From the NCBI RefSeq assembly GCF_014490745.1, contig NZ_LZEU01000001.1:1325501-1389500 (forward strand): DNA of 64,000 nt, read 5' to 3'. The stretch comes from Pseudomonas alcaligenes (GTDB taxonomy: Bacteria > Pseudomonadota > Gammaproteobacteria > Pseudomonadales > Pseudomonadaceae). The notes under the pieces are model-generated. The model worked only from the letters and a program-made list of their open reading frames with translations, was not told the DNA's origin and made no database searches. The position numbers were made by a program, and so were the translations under genes. This document shows, one piece after another, positions 26,213 to 34,273 of this stretch (position 1 is the first letter of the stretch; each line of letters starts with the position of its first letter).

Positions 26213-26235
26213 AAGCTTGCTCTTGCTGCAAGCTT
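26213..26235. promoter_or_regulatory. inverted repeat upstream of the penicillin-binding protein gene
   Basis: AAGCTTGC, a 7-base loop and GCAAGCTT form a perfect 8-bp inverted repeat 25 bases before the start codon of the minus-strand gene. It could be an operator or a 5' leader hairpin; nothing in the sequence decides. Confidence 0.35.
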
Positions 26236-26370
26236 AGTCGGCCGTCACGCAGGCTGTTCAGCATCTTGCGGGCAGCCGATGGCGACGAACGGGAACAGCC
26301 GGCGACCAGTCTGCTTCACTGGTGCTGGGGCCGCAGCGGCCCGCACCTGACGACACTGGAGGAAAACGAG

Positions 26371-26781
26371 ATGGAAAGGGGTTCCAGTCTGATTCCCTGC
26401 GTGCTTTACCGCGACGCCCCGGCCGCCATCGCCTGGCTGTGCCAGGTGTTCGGCCTGCGCGAACATCTACGCGTTTCGGCCGGCAACGGCCTGATCGAGC
26501 ATGCCCAGCTGCTGCACGAGCACGGCATGCTGATGCTCGGTTCGCTGAAAGATGGCGACTACGGCAAGCAGATGCGCGAGCCGCGCGCGGTGGGCGGCAA
26601 CACCCAGGGCATCTACCTGGTGTTGGCCGACCCCGATGCCGCCTATGCCCGCGCGCAGCAGGCCGGGGCGGAGATAGTGATTGCCATCAAGGATGAGGAG
26701 TATGGCGGTCGCGGTTTCACCTGCCGTGATCTGGAGGGGCACCTGTGGAGCCTGGGCAGTTATGACCCCTGGAGCGAATAG
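26371..26781 (+). CDS. VOC (glyoxalase/bleomycin-resistance fold) family protein
   Basis: 136 residues from the ATG at 26371, with GGAGG upstream. The single VOC module shows SLIPCVLYRDAPAAIAWLCQVFGL at the start, a middle strand with GMLMLGS, GIYLVLADPDAAYARAQQAGAEI and the closing GGRGFTCRDLEGHLWSLGSY with the family Glu. It is of the PhnB-like/YybS-type group that includes small-molecule binding and resistance proteins. Substrate unknown. Confidence 0.88.
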   Translation: MERGSSLIPCVLYRDAPAAIAWLCQVFGLREHLRVSAGNGLIEHAQLLHEHGMLMLGSLKDGDYGKQMREPRAVGGNTQGIYLVLADPDAAYARAQQAGAEIVIAIKDEEYGGRGFTCRDLEGHLWSLGSYDPWSE

Positions 26782-26789
26782 CGCGCCAC

Positions 26790-27530
26790 TCAGAAGCGGC
26801 GCGCGCGATCCTTGGCATAGCGGCGCAGCACCCACTGGCCGGCGGGGCGGGCGTTGAGCTGGTCGAGGAAGCGCTGGGTCTCGCCATCGTGCCCGGCAAT
26901 GCCTTCCCAGGGCGTGCCGGTCGGGGTGAACAGCGGGGCATAGAGCGCCGCGGCGGCGACATCGGCCAGGCTCAGGCGGTCACCGACCAGGTAGCGGCTC
27001 GGGTCACCGCCGATGCGCTGCTCGATCAGCTCGAGCCCGGCCAGCAGCTCGTCCCGGGATTTGGCCACCCGCTCCGGCGTCACGCCATAGAGGCGCTGTA
27101 CGCCGTTGATCAGCAGCGGCTTCATCAGGTCGCGCAGGCCGAACCAGGGGCGGTAGACCTTGAGCATGGCGTGCATCACCGTGCTCCAGTCCTTGATCTG
27201 GCCATACAGCCAGCGCCGCACATGCACGCCGAGGCGGTCGAAGTGTTCTTCCAGTTCGAGCACCTGGGCGCGCAGTTCGGCATTCTTCGGCAGCAGCGGC
27301 AGGGCCGGGTAGTGTTCTTCCAGATGCAGGGCGATGCGCGTGGAGTCGCCGACCACCTGGGCGCCGTCCTGCAGGATCGGCAGGGTGGCGATGCCGGCCA
27401 GGCGCCGGCTGCGCATGCGATGCAGGGCCGGGAAGAGGTTGTCCACCCGGTAATCGAGGCCCTTGTGATCCAGGTGCCAGCGGGTTTTCTCGCAGTAGTG
27501 GGAGATCGGGAACTGATACAGGGTGCGCAT
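26790..27530 (-). CDS. glutathione S-transferase family protein
   Basis: 246 residues from the ATG at 27530; a start 24 bases earlier is possible. The thioredoxin-like N-terminal domain has LYQFPISHYCEKTRWHLDHKGLDY (Ser/Cys near the active site), cis-Pro in IATLPILQDG and DSTRIALHLEE. The C-terminal helical domain ends GDRLSLADVAAAAL with the conserved Asp. A cytosolic thiol transferase or related enzyme of unknown substrate. It converges on the VOC gene with 8 bases between stops. Confidence 0.9.
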   Translation of the reverse strand: MRTLYQFPISHYCEKTRWHLDHKGLDYRVDNLFPALHRMRSRRLAGIATLPILQDGAQVVGDSTRIALHLEEHYPALPLLPKNAELRAQVLELEEHFDRLGVHVRRWLYGQIKDWSTVMHAMLKVYRPWFGLRDLMKPLLINGVQRLYGVTPERVAKSRDELLAGLELIEQRIGGDPSRYLVGDRLSLADVAAAALYAPLFTPTGTPWEGIAGHDGETQRFLDQLNARPAGQWVLRRYAKDRARRF

Positions 27531-27609
27531 CAATGGTGGCCTTGTGCCATTCAAGACAGGCCAGTGTAATCAATGATTAGCTGACTACCTAGTCGCTTTG
27601 ATGGGCATT

Positions 27610-29223
27610 CTAGAGCGTGGCGGCCTCGAAGCTGTCGGCCTGCGCCATGCGCCACATGCGTGAGTAGAACTCGCCGGAGGGGCTGTCGCCGAGCAGCTCG
27701 CCGGGCTTGAGGAACACATGCAGCTGCGAGTACAGCTTGATCTCGCTGGCCGACATGCGCCGCACCAGGTGTTTGGCCTCGATCTGCGACGGGTGGCTGA
27801 GGCCGGCGGCGGCGATCATCTCGGCCAGGGCCTTGAGCGTGTTGCGGTGGAAGTTGTGCACCCGCTCAGCCTTGTCCGGCACCACCAGGGCGCGCTGGCG
27901 CAGCTTGTCCTGGGTGGCCACGCCGGTCGGGCACTTGTTGGTGTGGCAGCTCTGCGACTGGATGCAGCCGATGGCGAACATGAAGCCGCGTGCGGAGTTG
28001 ACCCAGTCGGCGCCCAGGGCCATGACGCTGGCGATGTCGAAGGCGCTGACCATCTTGCCGCTGGCGCCGAGGCGGATCTTGTCGCGCAGGTTGAGGCCGA
28101 CCAGGGTGTTGTGGACGAACAGCAGGCCCTCGCGCAGTGGTACGCCGATATGGTCGGTGAACTCCAGGGGCGCCGCGCCGGTGCCGCCTTCCTTGCCGTC
28201 GATGACGATGAAGTCGGGGAGGATGCCGGTCGCCAGCATGGCCTTGGCGATGCCCATGAATTCCCACGGATGGCCCAGGCAGAACTTGAAGCCCACCGGC
28301 TTGCCGCCGCTCAATTCACGCAGCTGGCTGATGAACTGGAGCATCTCCAGCGGGGTGGCGAAGGCACTGTGGCGCGCCGGCGAGATGCAGTCCTGGCCCA
28401 TCGGCACGCCACGGGTCTGGGAGATTTCCGCGGTCACCTTGTGCTTGGGCAGGATGCCGCCATGGCCGGGCTTGGCGCCCTGGCTGAGCTTGATCTCGAT
28501 CATCTTCACCTGGGCGCTGGTGGCCTGCTCGGCGAAGCGCTGCGGGTCGAAACGGCCCTGCTCGTCGCGACAGCCGAAGTAGCCGCTGCCCAGCTCCCAC
28601 ACCAGGTCGCCGCCATGTTCGCGGTGGTAGGGGCTGATGCTGCCTTCGCCGGTGTCGTGGTAGAAACCGCCGAGGCGGGCGCCCTGGTTCAGCGCGCGGA
28701 TGGCGTTGGCGCTGAGCGAGCCGAAGCTCATGGCCGAGATGTTGAATACCGAGGCCGAATACGGCTGGCTGCACTGCGGCCCGCCGATGCTGACGCGGAA
28801 AGTGGCGGGGTCGCAGTGCTCGGCCGGCAGCATGGAGTGGCCGATGAACTCGAAATCGCTGCGGTAGACGTCGCTCAGGGTGCCGAACGGCTTGTCGGCG
28901 CTCTGGTTCTTCGCCCGCGCGTAGACCAGCGAACGCTGTGCCCGCGAGAACGGCAGCTTGTCGCCGTCGGCCTCCAGCAGGTACTGGCGGATTTCCGGGC
29001 GGATGGCTTCCACCAGGTAGCGGATATTGCCCAGGATCGGGTAGTTGCGGCGTACCGCCTGGCGGGTCTGCAACAGGTCGTTGATGCCCACCAGGCTGAG
29101 CGCGGCAGCGAGCAGGGTCAGCGGCCACAGCCAGCCATGGGCGCCGAGAAAGGGCAGGCTGAGCAGGGTGAACAGCACGCAGAAGGCGAAGAAGGCATAG
29201 CGGTTCAGCAGCGACAGGCTCAT
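27610..29223 (-). CDS. FMN-binding glutamate-synthase-domain oxidoreductase (GltS-like), membrane-anchored
   Basis: 537 residues from the ATG at 29223, with CTGGAG upstream. Two N-terminal transmembrane helices (residues about 8-50) precede a GltB central/FMN domain: SAMSFGSLSANAIRALNQGAR, HDTGEGSISPYHREHGGDLVWELGSGYFG, KLSQGAKPGHGGILPKHKV, IDGKEGGTGAAPLEFTDHIG and GCIQSQSCHTNKCPTGVATQ, the last giving the Cys cluster for a [3Fe-4S] centre. The glutamine amidotransferase domain is absent, so it is not a full glutamate synthase. Reaction unknown. No partner genes nearby. Confidence 0.9.
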   Translation of the reverse strand: MSLSLLNRYAFFAFCVLFTLLSLPFLGAHGWLWPLTLLAAALSLVGINDLLQTRQAVRRNYPILGNIRYLVEAIRPEIRQYLLEADGDKLPFSRAQRSLVYARAKNQSADKPFGTLSDVYRSDFEFIGHSMLPAEHCDPATFRVSIGGPQCSQPYSASVFNISAMSFGSLSANAIRALNQGARLGGFYHDTGEGSISPYHREHGGDLVWELGSGYFGCRDEQGRFDPQRFAEQATSAQVKMIEIKLSQGAKPGHGGILPKHKVTAEISQTRGVPMGQDCISPARHSAFATPLEMLQFISQLRELSGGKPVGFKFCLGHPWEFMGIAKAMLATGILPDFIVIDGKEGGTGAAPLEFTDHIGVPLREGLLFVHNTLVGLNLRDKIRLGASGKMVSAFDIASVMALGADWVNSARGFMFAIGCIQSQSCHTNKCPTGVATQDKLRQRALVVPDKAERVHNFHRNTLKALAEMIAAAGLSHPSQIEAKHLVRRMSASEIKLYSQLHVFLKPGELLGDSPSGEFYSRMWRMAQADSFEAATL

Positions 29224-29256
29224 GCGAAGCTCCAGGGGCAAGGTGCAGCTAGAGCC

Positions 29257-29457
29257 TAGGTTCTGTACGAAAAGTCGTCGAGCGAAGGTCAGGCAAGGCA
29301 AAGATCGGTGAGGAGGCGCAGTTTACGAGCTGTAAATGAGCATGACTCGTTTCACTCGCCCTTCGGGTCGCGCTAAAGCGCGTTAGCTGCAAGCAGCTTG
29401 CCGAGCCGGTTTTTAACGCAGCATGGCCGAGCGCAGACACTTTTCGTACAGAACCTA
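29257..29457. repeat. MITE-like element, copy C (with internal insert)
   Basis: 201 bases with the same ends as copy B: TAGGTTCTGTACGAAAAGT and ACTTTTCGTACAGAACCTA, TA on both sides. Relative to copy B it carries about 55 extra bases containing a GCGCTAAAGCGCGTTAGC hairpin, a block also present in the element at 8513. Together with about 105 bases of plain sequence it fills the 340-base gap between two minus-strand genes. Confidence 0.8.
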
Positions 29458-29563
29458 AACCCTGGCACGACGAACTGCTAACACAGGGGCGCGGATATGG
29501 CGGGCGGGTGGGCTGCAACAGGCGGCATTCCGTTGCCTGTGGCCGGGAGTCGAGCGGCGGGGC

Positions 29564-29854
29564 TTACTTGCAGAGCACGATCATGCTGCGGCTGGAGAAA
29601 CCGGCGGGGTTGAGGCCGAAGGCGAAATCGGCTGGATCGTCCTCGTCGCCCTGGTCTTCACCGGCGCGGGCGATCACCTTGTAGCCCTTGGGGCCACAGG
29701 CGCGGATGGCTTTCTCTTCGCATTTCTCCCAGCTTGAGGTGAGCCCGGAGCAATTGATATTGAGGCCCTTGCGGCCCTTCTTCTCGTACGTCTTGGCAGT
29801 CGCGGAACAGCCGGCCAGCGCCAGCACAACGATCAGCAGCACAAGCCTTTTCAT
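29564..29854 (-). CDS. small lipoprotein of unknown function
   Basis: 96 residues. The signal peptide ends in a lipobox (LVLLIVVLALAGC) with Cys16. The mature part has a possible disulfide pair pattern (NINCSGLTSSWEKCEEKAIRACG) and ends SMIVLCK. It belongs to a type of small envelope lipoprotein common in Pseudomonas; no function can be assigned. It stands alone. Confidence 0.82.
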   Translation of the reverse strand: MKRLVLLIVVLALAGCSATAKTYEKKGRKGLNINCSGLTSSWEKCEEKAIRACGPKGYKVIARAGEDQGDEDDPADFAFGLNPAGFSSRSMIVLCK

Positions 29855-30202
29855 TTCTTTCCCCAGCTGGCTTGTCTGTTTCCGGCAGGGCTATATGCCT
29901 GCCGCCCCCTTAAATCAACGGCTGCGCCGCGGCTCTTTTCTATTCGGTTGCCGCTGACGCCCTGGCAGGCCAGGGAAGCCGATGTGCTTGAGAAATATCA
30001 CAAAGGCCGGGGGCAGGCGAGACAAAAAAAGTTTCAGATCAACTACAGGTTTTGCCCGTTTCATTCGTCATAAGGAGAAGGACGAAATTTTCACGCGAGA
30101 GCCACGATCATGTTCCCAGCCGAAAGGCTGCACAGGTCTGCGCAGGGGCGTTGGACAGGGAAGGCAGCCGCCGTTCGGTGGTGCTCAAGGCAGGGAGAAA
30201 GC
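29855..30202. other. 348-base intergenic stretch without a supported gene
   Basis: Moderately AT-rich in its middle (GACAAAAAAAGTTTCAGATC region). An AAGGAGAAGGA motif near 30070 looks like a ribosome site but no start codon follows at a useful distance. It separates core genes from the Fur-like and PilZ genes at the left border of the flagellar cluster. Probably holds the promoters of both flanking genes. Confidence 0.5.
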
Positions 30203-30481
30203 ATGGATACCAATCAGCGTCAGCAGTTGAAGATTCTGTTGCAGGAGGCCGGGTTGAAAGTCAGCCTGGTGCGCCTGAAGGTGCTCGAAGTGCTCCTGCG
30301 GGCCGAGCAGGACAGCCGTTCCCTGTCGTCACGGGCCCTGTTCACCGAGCTGCAGCAGGCCAGCGAGCAGATTTCCCTGATGACCGTGCGCCAGGTACTC
30401 TGCCGCTTGAACGCCTGTGGCCTGGTCGTGCGTCAGCGCGACGCCGGCTATCGCCTGAGCGCTCCGGCAGTGGCGGCTTGA
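30203..30481 (+). CDS. truncated Fur-family-like winged-helix protein
   Basis: 92 residues from the ATG at 30203, with GGGAGAAAGC upstream. The sequence aligns by eye with only the N-terminal DNA-binding half of Fur-type regulators: LLQEAGLKVSLVRLKVLEVLLRA, SSRALFTELQQASEQISLMTVRQVLCRLNACGLVVRQ, ending YRLSAPAVAA. The C-terminal dimerisation domain with the His/Cys metal sites is missing and no downstream frame restores it. So it is a stand-alone wHTH protein or a degenerate Fur paralogue. It lies 170 bases before a PilZ gene, next to the flagellar cluster. Confidence 0.75.
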   Translation: MDTNQRQQLKILLQEAGLKVSLVRLKVLEVLLRAEQDSRSLSSRALFTELQQASEQISLMTVRQVLCRLNACGLVVRQRDAGYRLSAPAVAA

Positions 30482-30653
30482 TGACTTTTGAGATCACTTG
30501 ATCTCGCGCTCGCGTAGCATTGCCGGGGCGGTATGGCGATAGGCCGTGCCGCTCATCCCTGCAGTACCCCGGCGGAACCCGGGGTGTCGTCGAGTCAGCA
30601 GCGCGGGCGTGGCCAGGAAGGCAGCGGTTCGCGAGTCAGAAAGCCAAGAATCC

Positions 30654-31007
30654 ATGCGTCAGCACAGCCGAGTCGTATTCCGTCCCGCCAACCGTCTGCA
30701 ACTGCTCGAGCGCGCCAGTGGCGAACCGCTGGGGTTGATCGCCGACCTGTCGCTGGGCGGCCTGCGGCTGATCGCCGAGGGCGAGCTGGTCAGCGGCGCC
30801 TGCCTCCAGGCCAGCATCGAAGTGCCGGTACGCGAAGGCCGCTACCGCCTAGTGGAGGTGGATCTGGTCTGCCAGTGGTCGCGCCGCGCCGGGCGAGCCG
30901 GGCGTTACGAACAGGGCTTTGCCCTGGCCGCGCCGGCACCGGCGTTCGTCGAGCTGGTGGCCTCGCTCAAGGCCACCCAGAGCCTGTCGCGCAGCCTCAA
31001 GGTGTGA
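30654..31007 (+). CDS. single-domain PilZ c-di-GMP-binding protein
   Basis: 117 residues from the ATG at 30654. The c-di-GMP pocket is recognisable: RQHSR near the start gives RxxxR, and ADLSLGGLRL at about residues 30-40 gives the (D/N)xSxxG motif. Strands VDLVCQWSRR and YEQGFALAAP complete the beta barrel. No second domain (the YcgR-N brake domain is absent). It converges with flhA, ending 37 bases from its stop, so it may tune the second flagellum or adhere to general motility control; that is inference from position. Confidence 0.85.
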   Translation: MRQHSRVVFRPANRLQLLERASGEPLGLIADLSLGGLRLIAEGELVSGACLQASIEVPVREGRYRLVEVDLVCQWSRRAGRAGRYEQGFALAAPAPAFVELVASLKATQSLSRSLKV

Positions 31008-31043
31008 GGCTGGCGTAACCCGGGCTGTGCCTGAAGCCGGGGC

Positions 31044-33140
31044 TTAGCCCAGGCTGCCGAGAATGTTCACCGCCACCTTTTCCGGAATCTCGTTTTGCGA
31101 CAGCACGTGCAGGCCGGGGCTGAACACCCGCGCGTAACGGGCCAGCAGCGGACGCAGCTGCGGCATCACGGTGAGGATCGGCGGATGGCCGTCCTTGCGC
31201 AGCTTCTCCTTCACCACCGGCATGGCGTTCTGCAACTGGTTGAGCAGGTGCGGCTCCACCGGGATGTTGTCCAGGCTCACCGGGCCGGCCTGCTGGGCGA
31301 TGGACAGGGCGCTGAGCAGGGTGTTCTCCAGGGCATTGTCGAGGATGAACACGGTCAGCTCGCGGCGCTCGCCGGCAATGCCACTAACGATGCTGCGGCG
31401 CAGCGCGTAGCGCACATCGGAGGCCAGCAGCACCGGATCCTTGGTGGTTTCGCTGCCTTCGAGCAGGGTGGTGGCGATGGTCACTATGTCCTTGAGCGGC
31501 ACTTCTTCCTGCAGCAGCTGGCGATACACGCGGTGCTGCTGGGTGAAGCTCAGCGCCGCCTTGAGGTGGTCGGCCAGCTTCGGCGCCTGCACCGTCAGGC
31601 GCTGCATCAGGTGTTCCACATCGTCGTGCTTGAAGATCTCCGGCAGGTGTTCGCGCACCACCTTGTTCAGGTGGGTGGCGATCACGCTGGCGCAGTCGAT
31701 CACCTGGTAGCCGAGGTTGAGGGCGCGCGCCTTGTCCGGCGGCAGAATCCACACCACCTGCATGCGGTAGGCCGGGTCGGTGCCGAGGATGCCGTCGATC
31801 TCGCCGTACAGTTCGGGGCCGGGAATGGCCATCAGGCGGTCGGCGTGCAGCTCGGCACCGTCGATCCGCTCACCGTTGATATGGATGTTGTACTGCGCCG
31901 CCTTGAGCCTGAGGCTGTCGCGGATCTGCACTTCCGGGAGGAGGAAGCCGAGGCTTTCCGAGAGGGTCTGGCGTACTCCACGCACCCGCTGCGGCAGGGG
32001 CGCGCCGGAGGCCTCGTTGACCAGCCCGACCAGCTTGTAGCCGAGCGAGATGGACAGCCGCTCGACCAGCGGGATGTCTTCCCAGGCCAGGTTCTGCGCG
32101 CGCTCCTGATCCATCGCCTTGCTGATCGCTTCGGCCTGCTCGAGGGTCGCCGCTTCGCTCGGCGGCTCGGCCTGGGCCACGCGCCAGGCGATAAAGGCGA
32201 TCAGCGCGGCAAAGCCGATAAAGGCCAGGTGCGGCATGCCCGGCACCAGGCCGAGCACCAGCACGATGCTGGCCACGGTGTACAGCAGCGTCGGCGAGGC
32301 GAGCATCTGCTTGTGCACCAGGCTGGTGATTTCCGCCGATTCGTTGACCCGGGTGACGATGATCGCCGCCGCGGTGGACAGCAGCAGCGCCGGAATCTGC
32401 GCCACCAGGCCGTCGCCGATGGTCAGCAGGGCGTACTGGCGGAAGGCTTCGCCGGCCGGCAGGTCGTACATCAGCACGCCGATGGCCAGGCCGCCGAACA
32501 GGTTGATCATGAGGATCAGGATGCCGGCGATGGCATCGCCACGGACGAACTTGCTGGCGCCGTCCATGGCCCCGTAGAAGTCGGCTTCCTTGGCCACTTC
32601 GGCACGGCGCTGCTTGGCTTCGTCCTGGCTGATCAGGCCGGCGTTGAGGTCGGCGTCGATGGCCATCTGTTTGCCGGGCAGGGCGTCCAGGGTGAAGCGC
32701 GCGGTCACCTCGGAGATGCGCTCGCCACCCTTGGTGATGACCATGAAGTTGATGATCATCAGGATCACGAAGACGATCATGCCGACGATGAAGTTGCCGC
32801 CGATCACCACTTCGCCGAAGGCCTCGATCACCTTGCCCGCGGCGTCCGTGCCGGTATGGCCGTGGAGCAGCACCACGCGGGTGGAGGCCACGTTCAGGCA
32901 CAGGCGCAGCAGGGTGGTGACCAGCACCACGGTGGGCAGCAGGGAGAAGTCCAGCGGCCGCCGCGACGACACGCTGACCAGCAGCACCAGGATTGCCAGA
33001 CCGATGTTGAAGGTGAACAGCACATCCAGCAGCAGCGGCGGCAGCGGCAGGATGATCATCGCCAGCACCGCCAGAACCAGCAGCGGGATGGCAATGCGCC
33101 CGCTGCGCAGGGTGAGGGTCAATTGCTGGAGTAGGGTCAT
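31044..33140 (-). CDS. flhA: flagellar type III export gate protein FlhA (lateral system)
   Basis: 698 residues. The N-terminal half has eight transmembrane helices and the FHIPEP signature region (RFTLDALPGKQMAIDADLNAG, residues about 148-168), followed by the cytosolic export-nonamer domain. It forms the proton-driven export gate with FlhB and docks chaperone-substrate complexes. It is the last gene of the minus-strand fliM-to-flhA operon; its ATG overlaps the flhB stop by 4 bases. It converges with the PilZ gene. Standard gene, but in a lateral-type context (fliM-fliN-fliPQR-flhBA). Confidence 0.97.
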   Translation of the reverse strand: MTLLQQLTLTLRSGRIAIPLLVLAVLAMIILPLPPLLLDVLFTFNIGLAILVLLVSVSSRRPLDFSLLPTVVLVTTLLRLCLNVASTRVVLLHGHTGTDAAGKVIEAFGEVVIGGNFIVGMIVFVILMIINFMVITKGGERISEVTARFTLDALPGKQMAIDADLNAGLISQDEAKQRRAEVAKEADFYGAMDGASKFVRGDAIAGILILMINLFGGLAIGVLMYDLPAGEAFRQYALLTIGDGLVAQIPALLLSTAAAIIVTRVNESAEITSLVHKQMLASPTLLYTVASIVLVLGLVPGMPHLAFIGFAALIAFIAWRVAQAEPPSEAATLEQAEAISKAMDQERAQNLAWEDIPLVERLSISLGYKLVGLVNEASGAPLPQRVRGVRQTLSESLGFLLPEVQIRDSLRLKAAQYNIHINGERIDGAELHADRLMAIPGPELYGEIDGILGTDPAYRMQVVWILPPDKARALNLGYQVIDCASVIATHLNKVVREHLPEIFKHDDVEHLMQRLTVQAPKLADHLKAALSFTQQHRVYRQLLQEEVPLKDIVTIATTLLEGSETTKDPVLLASDVRYALRRSIVSGIAGERRELTVFILDNALENTLLSALSIAQQAGPVSLDNIPVEPHLLNQLQNAMPVVKEKLRKDGHPPILTVMPQLRPLLARYARVFSPGLHVLSQNEIPEKVAVNILGSLG

Positions 33141-34273
33141 GGTTGGGCTCGGCTCAGCAGTTCATCGGGGATTTCAAGGTTGCGTGCCAGCACGGCCGGC
33201 TGGCTCCTGCGCCCCTGGCGGAAGGCCTTGAGCTGCAGGATGTAGGTCAGGACATGGGCCACGGCCTTGTACAACTGGGCCGGGATCTGCTGGTTGACCT
33301 GGGTGGTGAAGTAGATGGCGCGCGCCAGCGGCGGCACCTCGAGGACTTCCAGGCTGTGGGCCTGGGCCATCTTGCGGATGTACAGGGCGGTCTCGTCGAC
33401 GCCCCTGGCGATCACGTAGGGGGCCTGGGCCTTCTTCGGGTCGTAGCGCAGCGCCACGGCGAAGTGCACCGGGTTGACGATGACCACGTCGGCCTGCTTG
33501 ATCACCCGGTTGATCTGCCGCTGCAGCAGCTGGCGCTGTACCTGGCGGATGCGCGCCTTGACCTCCGGGCGGCCCTCCTGGTTCTTGTGCTCTTCCTTGC
33601 GTTCCTGCTTGGTCATGCGCAGCTTCTTGCGGAAGAAGAAGTGCTGCAGCGGAATGTCGATCAGGGCGAACAGCACGAACACCAGCAGCAGGGTCTGCAG
33701 CAGGTCGTAGGTCAGGGCGAAGGCGCTGCCGATGGCCTCGCTCAGGTTGTCGCGCTGCAGGGCGATCAGCTTGGGCGTGGCCTGCAGGATCTGCAGGCAG
33801 GCCACCGTCACCAGCACGCCGATCTTCAGCAGCGACTTACCCAGCTCCACCCAGTTCTGCGTGCCGAACATGCGGCCCAGGCCGGTCAGCGGATTGAGCT
33901 TGGAGAACTGCGGGCTGAAATTCTTCGCGGCGAACACCCAGCCGCCCGGCACCAGGCCGAAGATCACCACCAGCAGCGGGGTGATCAGCAGCGGGGCGAG
34001 CATCTGGATGAACAGCAGCAGGTTGTGAGTGAGGATCAGGTCGAGGTCGTCGAGGCCGATCTCGCCGCGGTCGAGGTAGGCGAGCCGGAAACTCTGCTGC
34101 AGACCCTGGTAGAAGTGCAGGGCGCTGAACTTGAGGACATACAGGGTGACCAGCAGCGAGACGGTGGTGGCGAGATCCTTGGAGCGCGCCGTCTGGCCGT
34201 CCTCGCGGCTCTTCTTGAGTTTCTGCTGGGAGGCCTCTTCGGTCTTTTCCTGGGCACTGTGTGCATCAGCCAC
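33137..34273 (-). CDS. flhB: flagellar export switch protein FlhB (lateral system), NPVH variant
   Basis: 378 residues from the GTG at 34273, chosen because GGAGG lies 5 bases upstream; a GTG six bases earlier would overlap that site. Four transmembrane helices (about 37-60, 85-110, 145-165, 190-210) precede the basic linker KKLRMTKQERKEEHKNQEG. The autocleavage site that reads NPTH in most homologues is NPVH here (codons 33475-33464; DVVIVNPVHFAVALRYD). The cytosolic tail switches specificity from rod/hook to filament substrates. Overlaps fliR and flhA, so tightly coupled. Confidence 0.96.
   Translation of the reverse strand: MADAHSAQEKTEEASQQKLKKSREDGQTARSKDLATTVSLLVTLYVLKFSALHFYQGLQQSFRLAYLDRGEIGLDDLDLILTHNLLLFIQMLAPLLITPLLVVIFGLVPGGWVFAAKNFSPQFSKLNPLTGLGRMFGTQNWVELGKSLLKIGVLVTVACLQILQATPKLIALQRDNLSEAIGSAFALTYDLLQTLLLVFVLFALIDIPLQHFFFRKKLRMTKQERKEEHKNQEGRPEVKARIRQVQRQLLQRQINRVIKQADVVIVNPVHFAVALRYDPKKAQAPYVIARGVDETALYIRKMAQAHSLEVLEVPPLARAIYFTTQVNQQIPAQLYKAVAHVLTYILQLKAFRQGRRSQPAVLARNLEIPDELLSRAQP

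Noticed and set aside
30203..30481. A full-length Fur regulator split by a frameshift.
   Set aside because: I looked for the metal-binding C-terminal half in the other frames up to 30653 and saw none, so a short protein is more likely than a recent frameshift.
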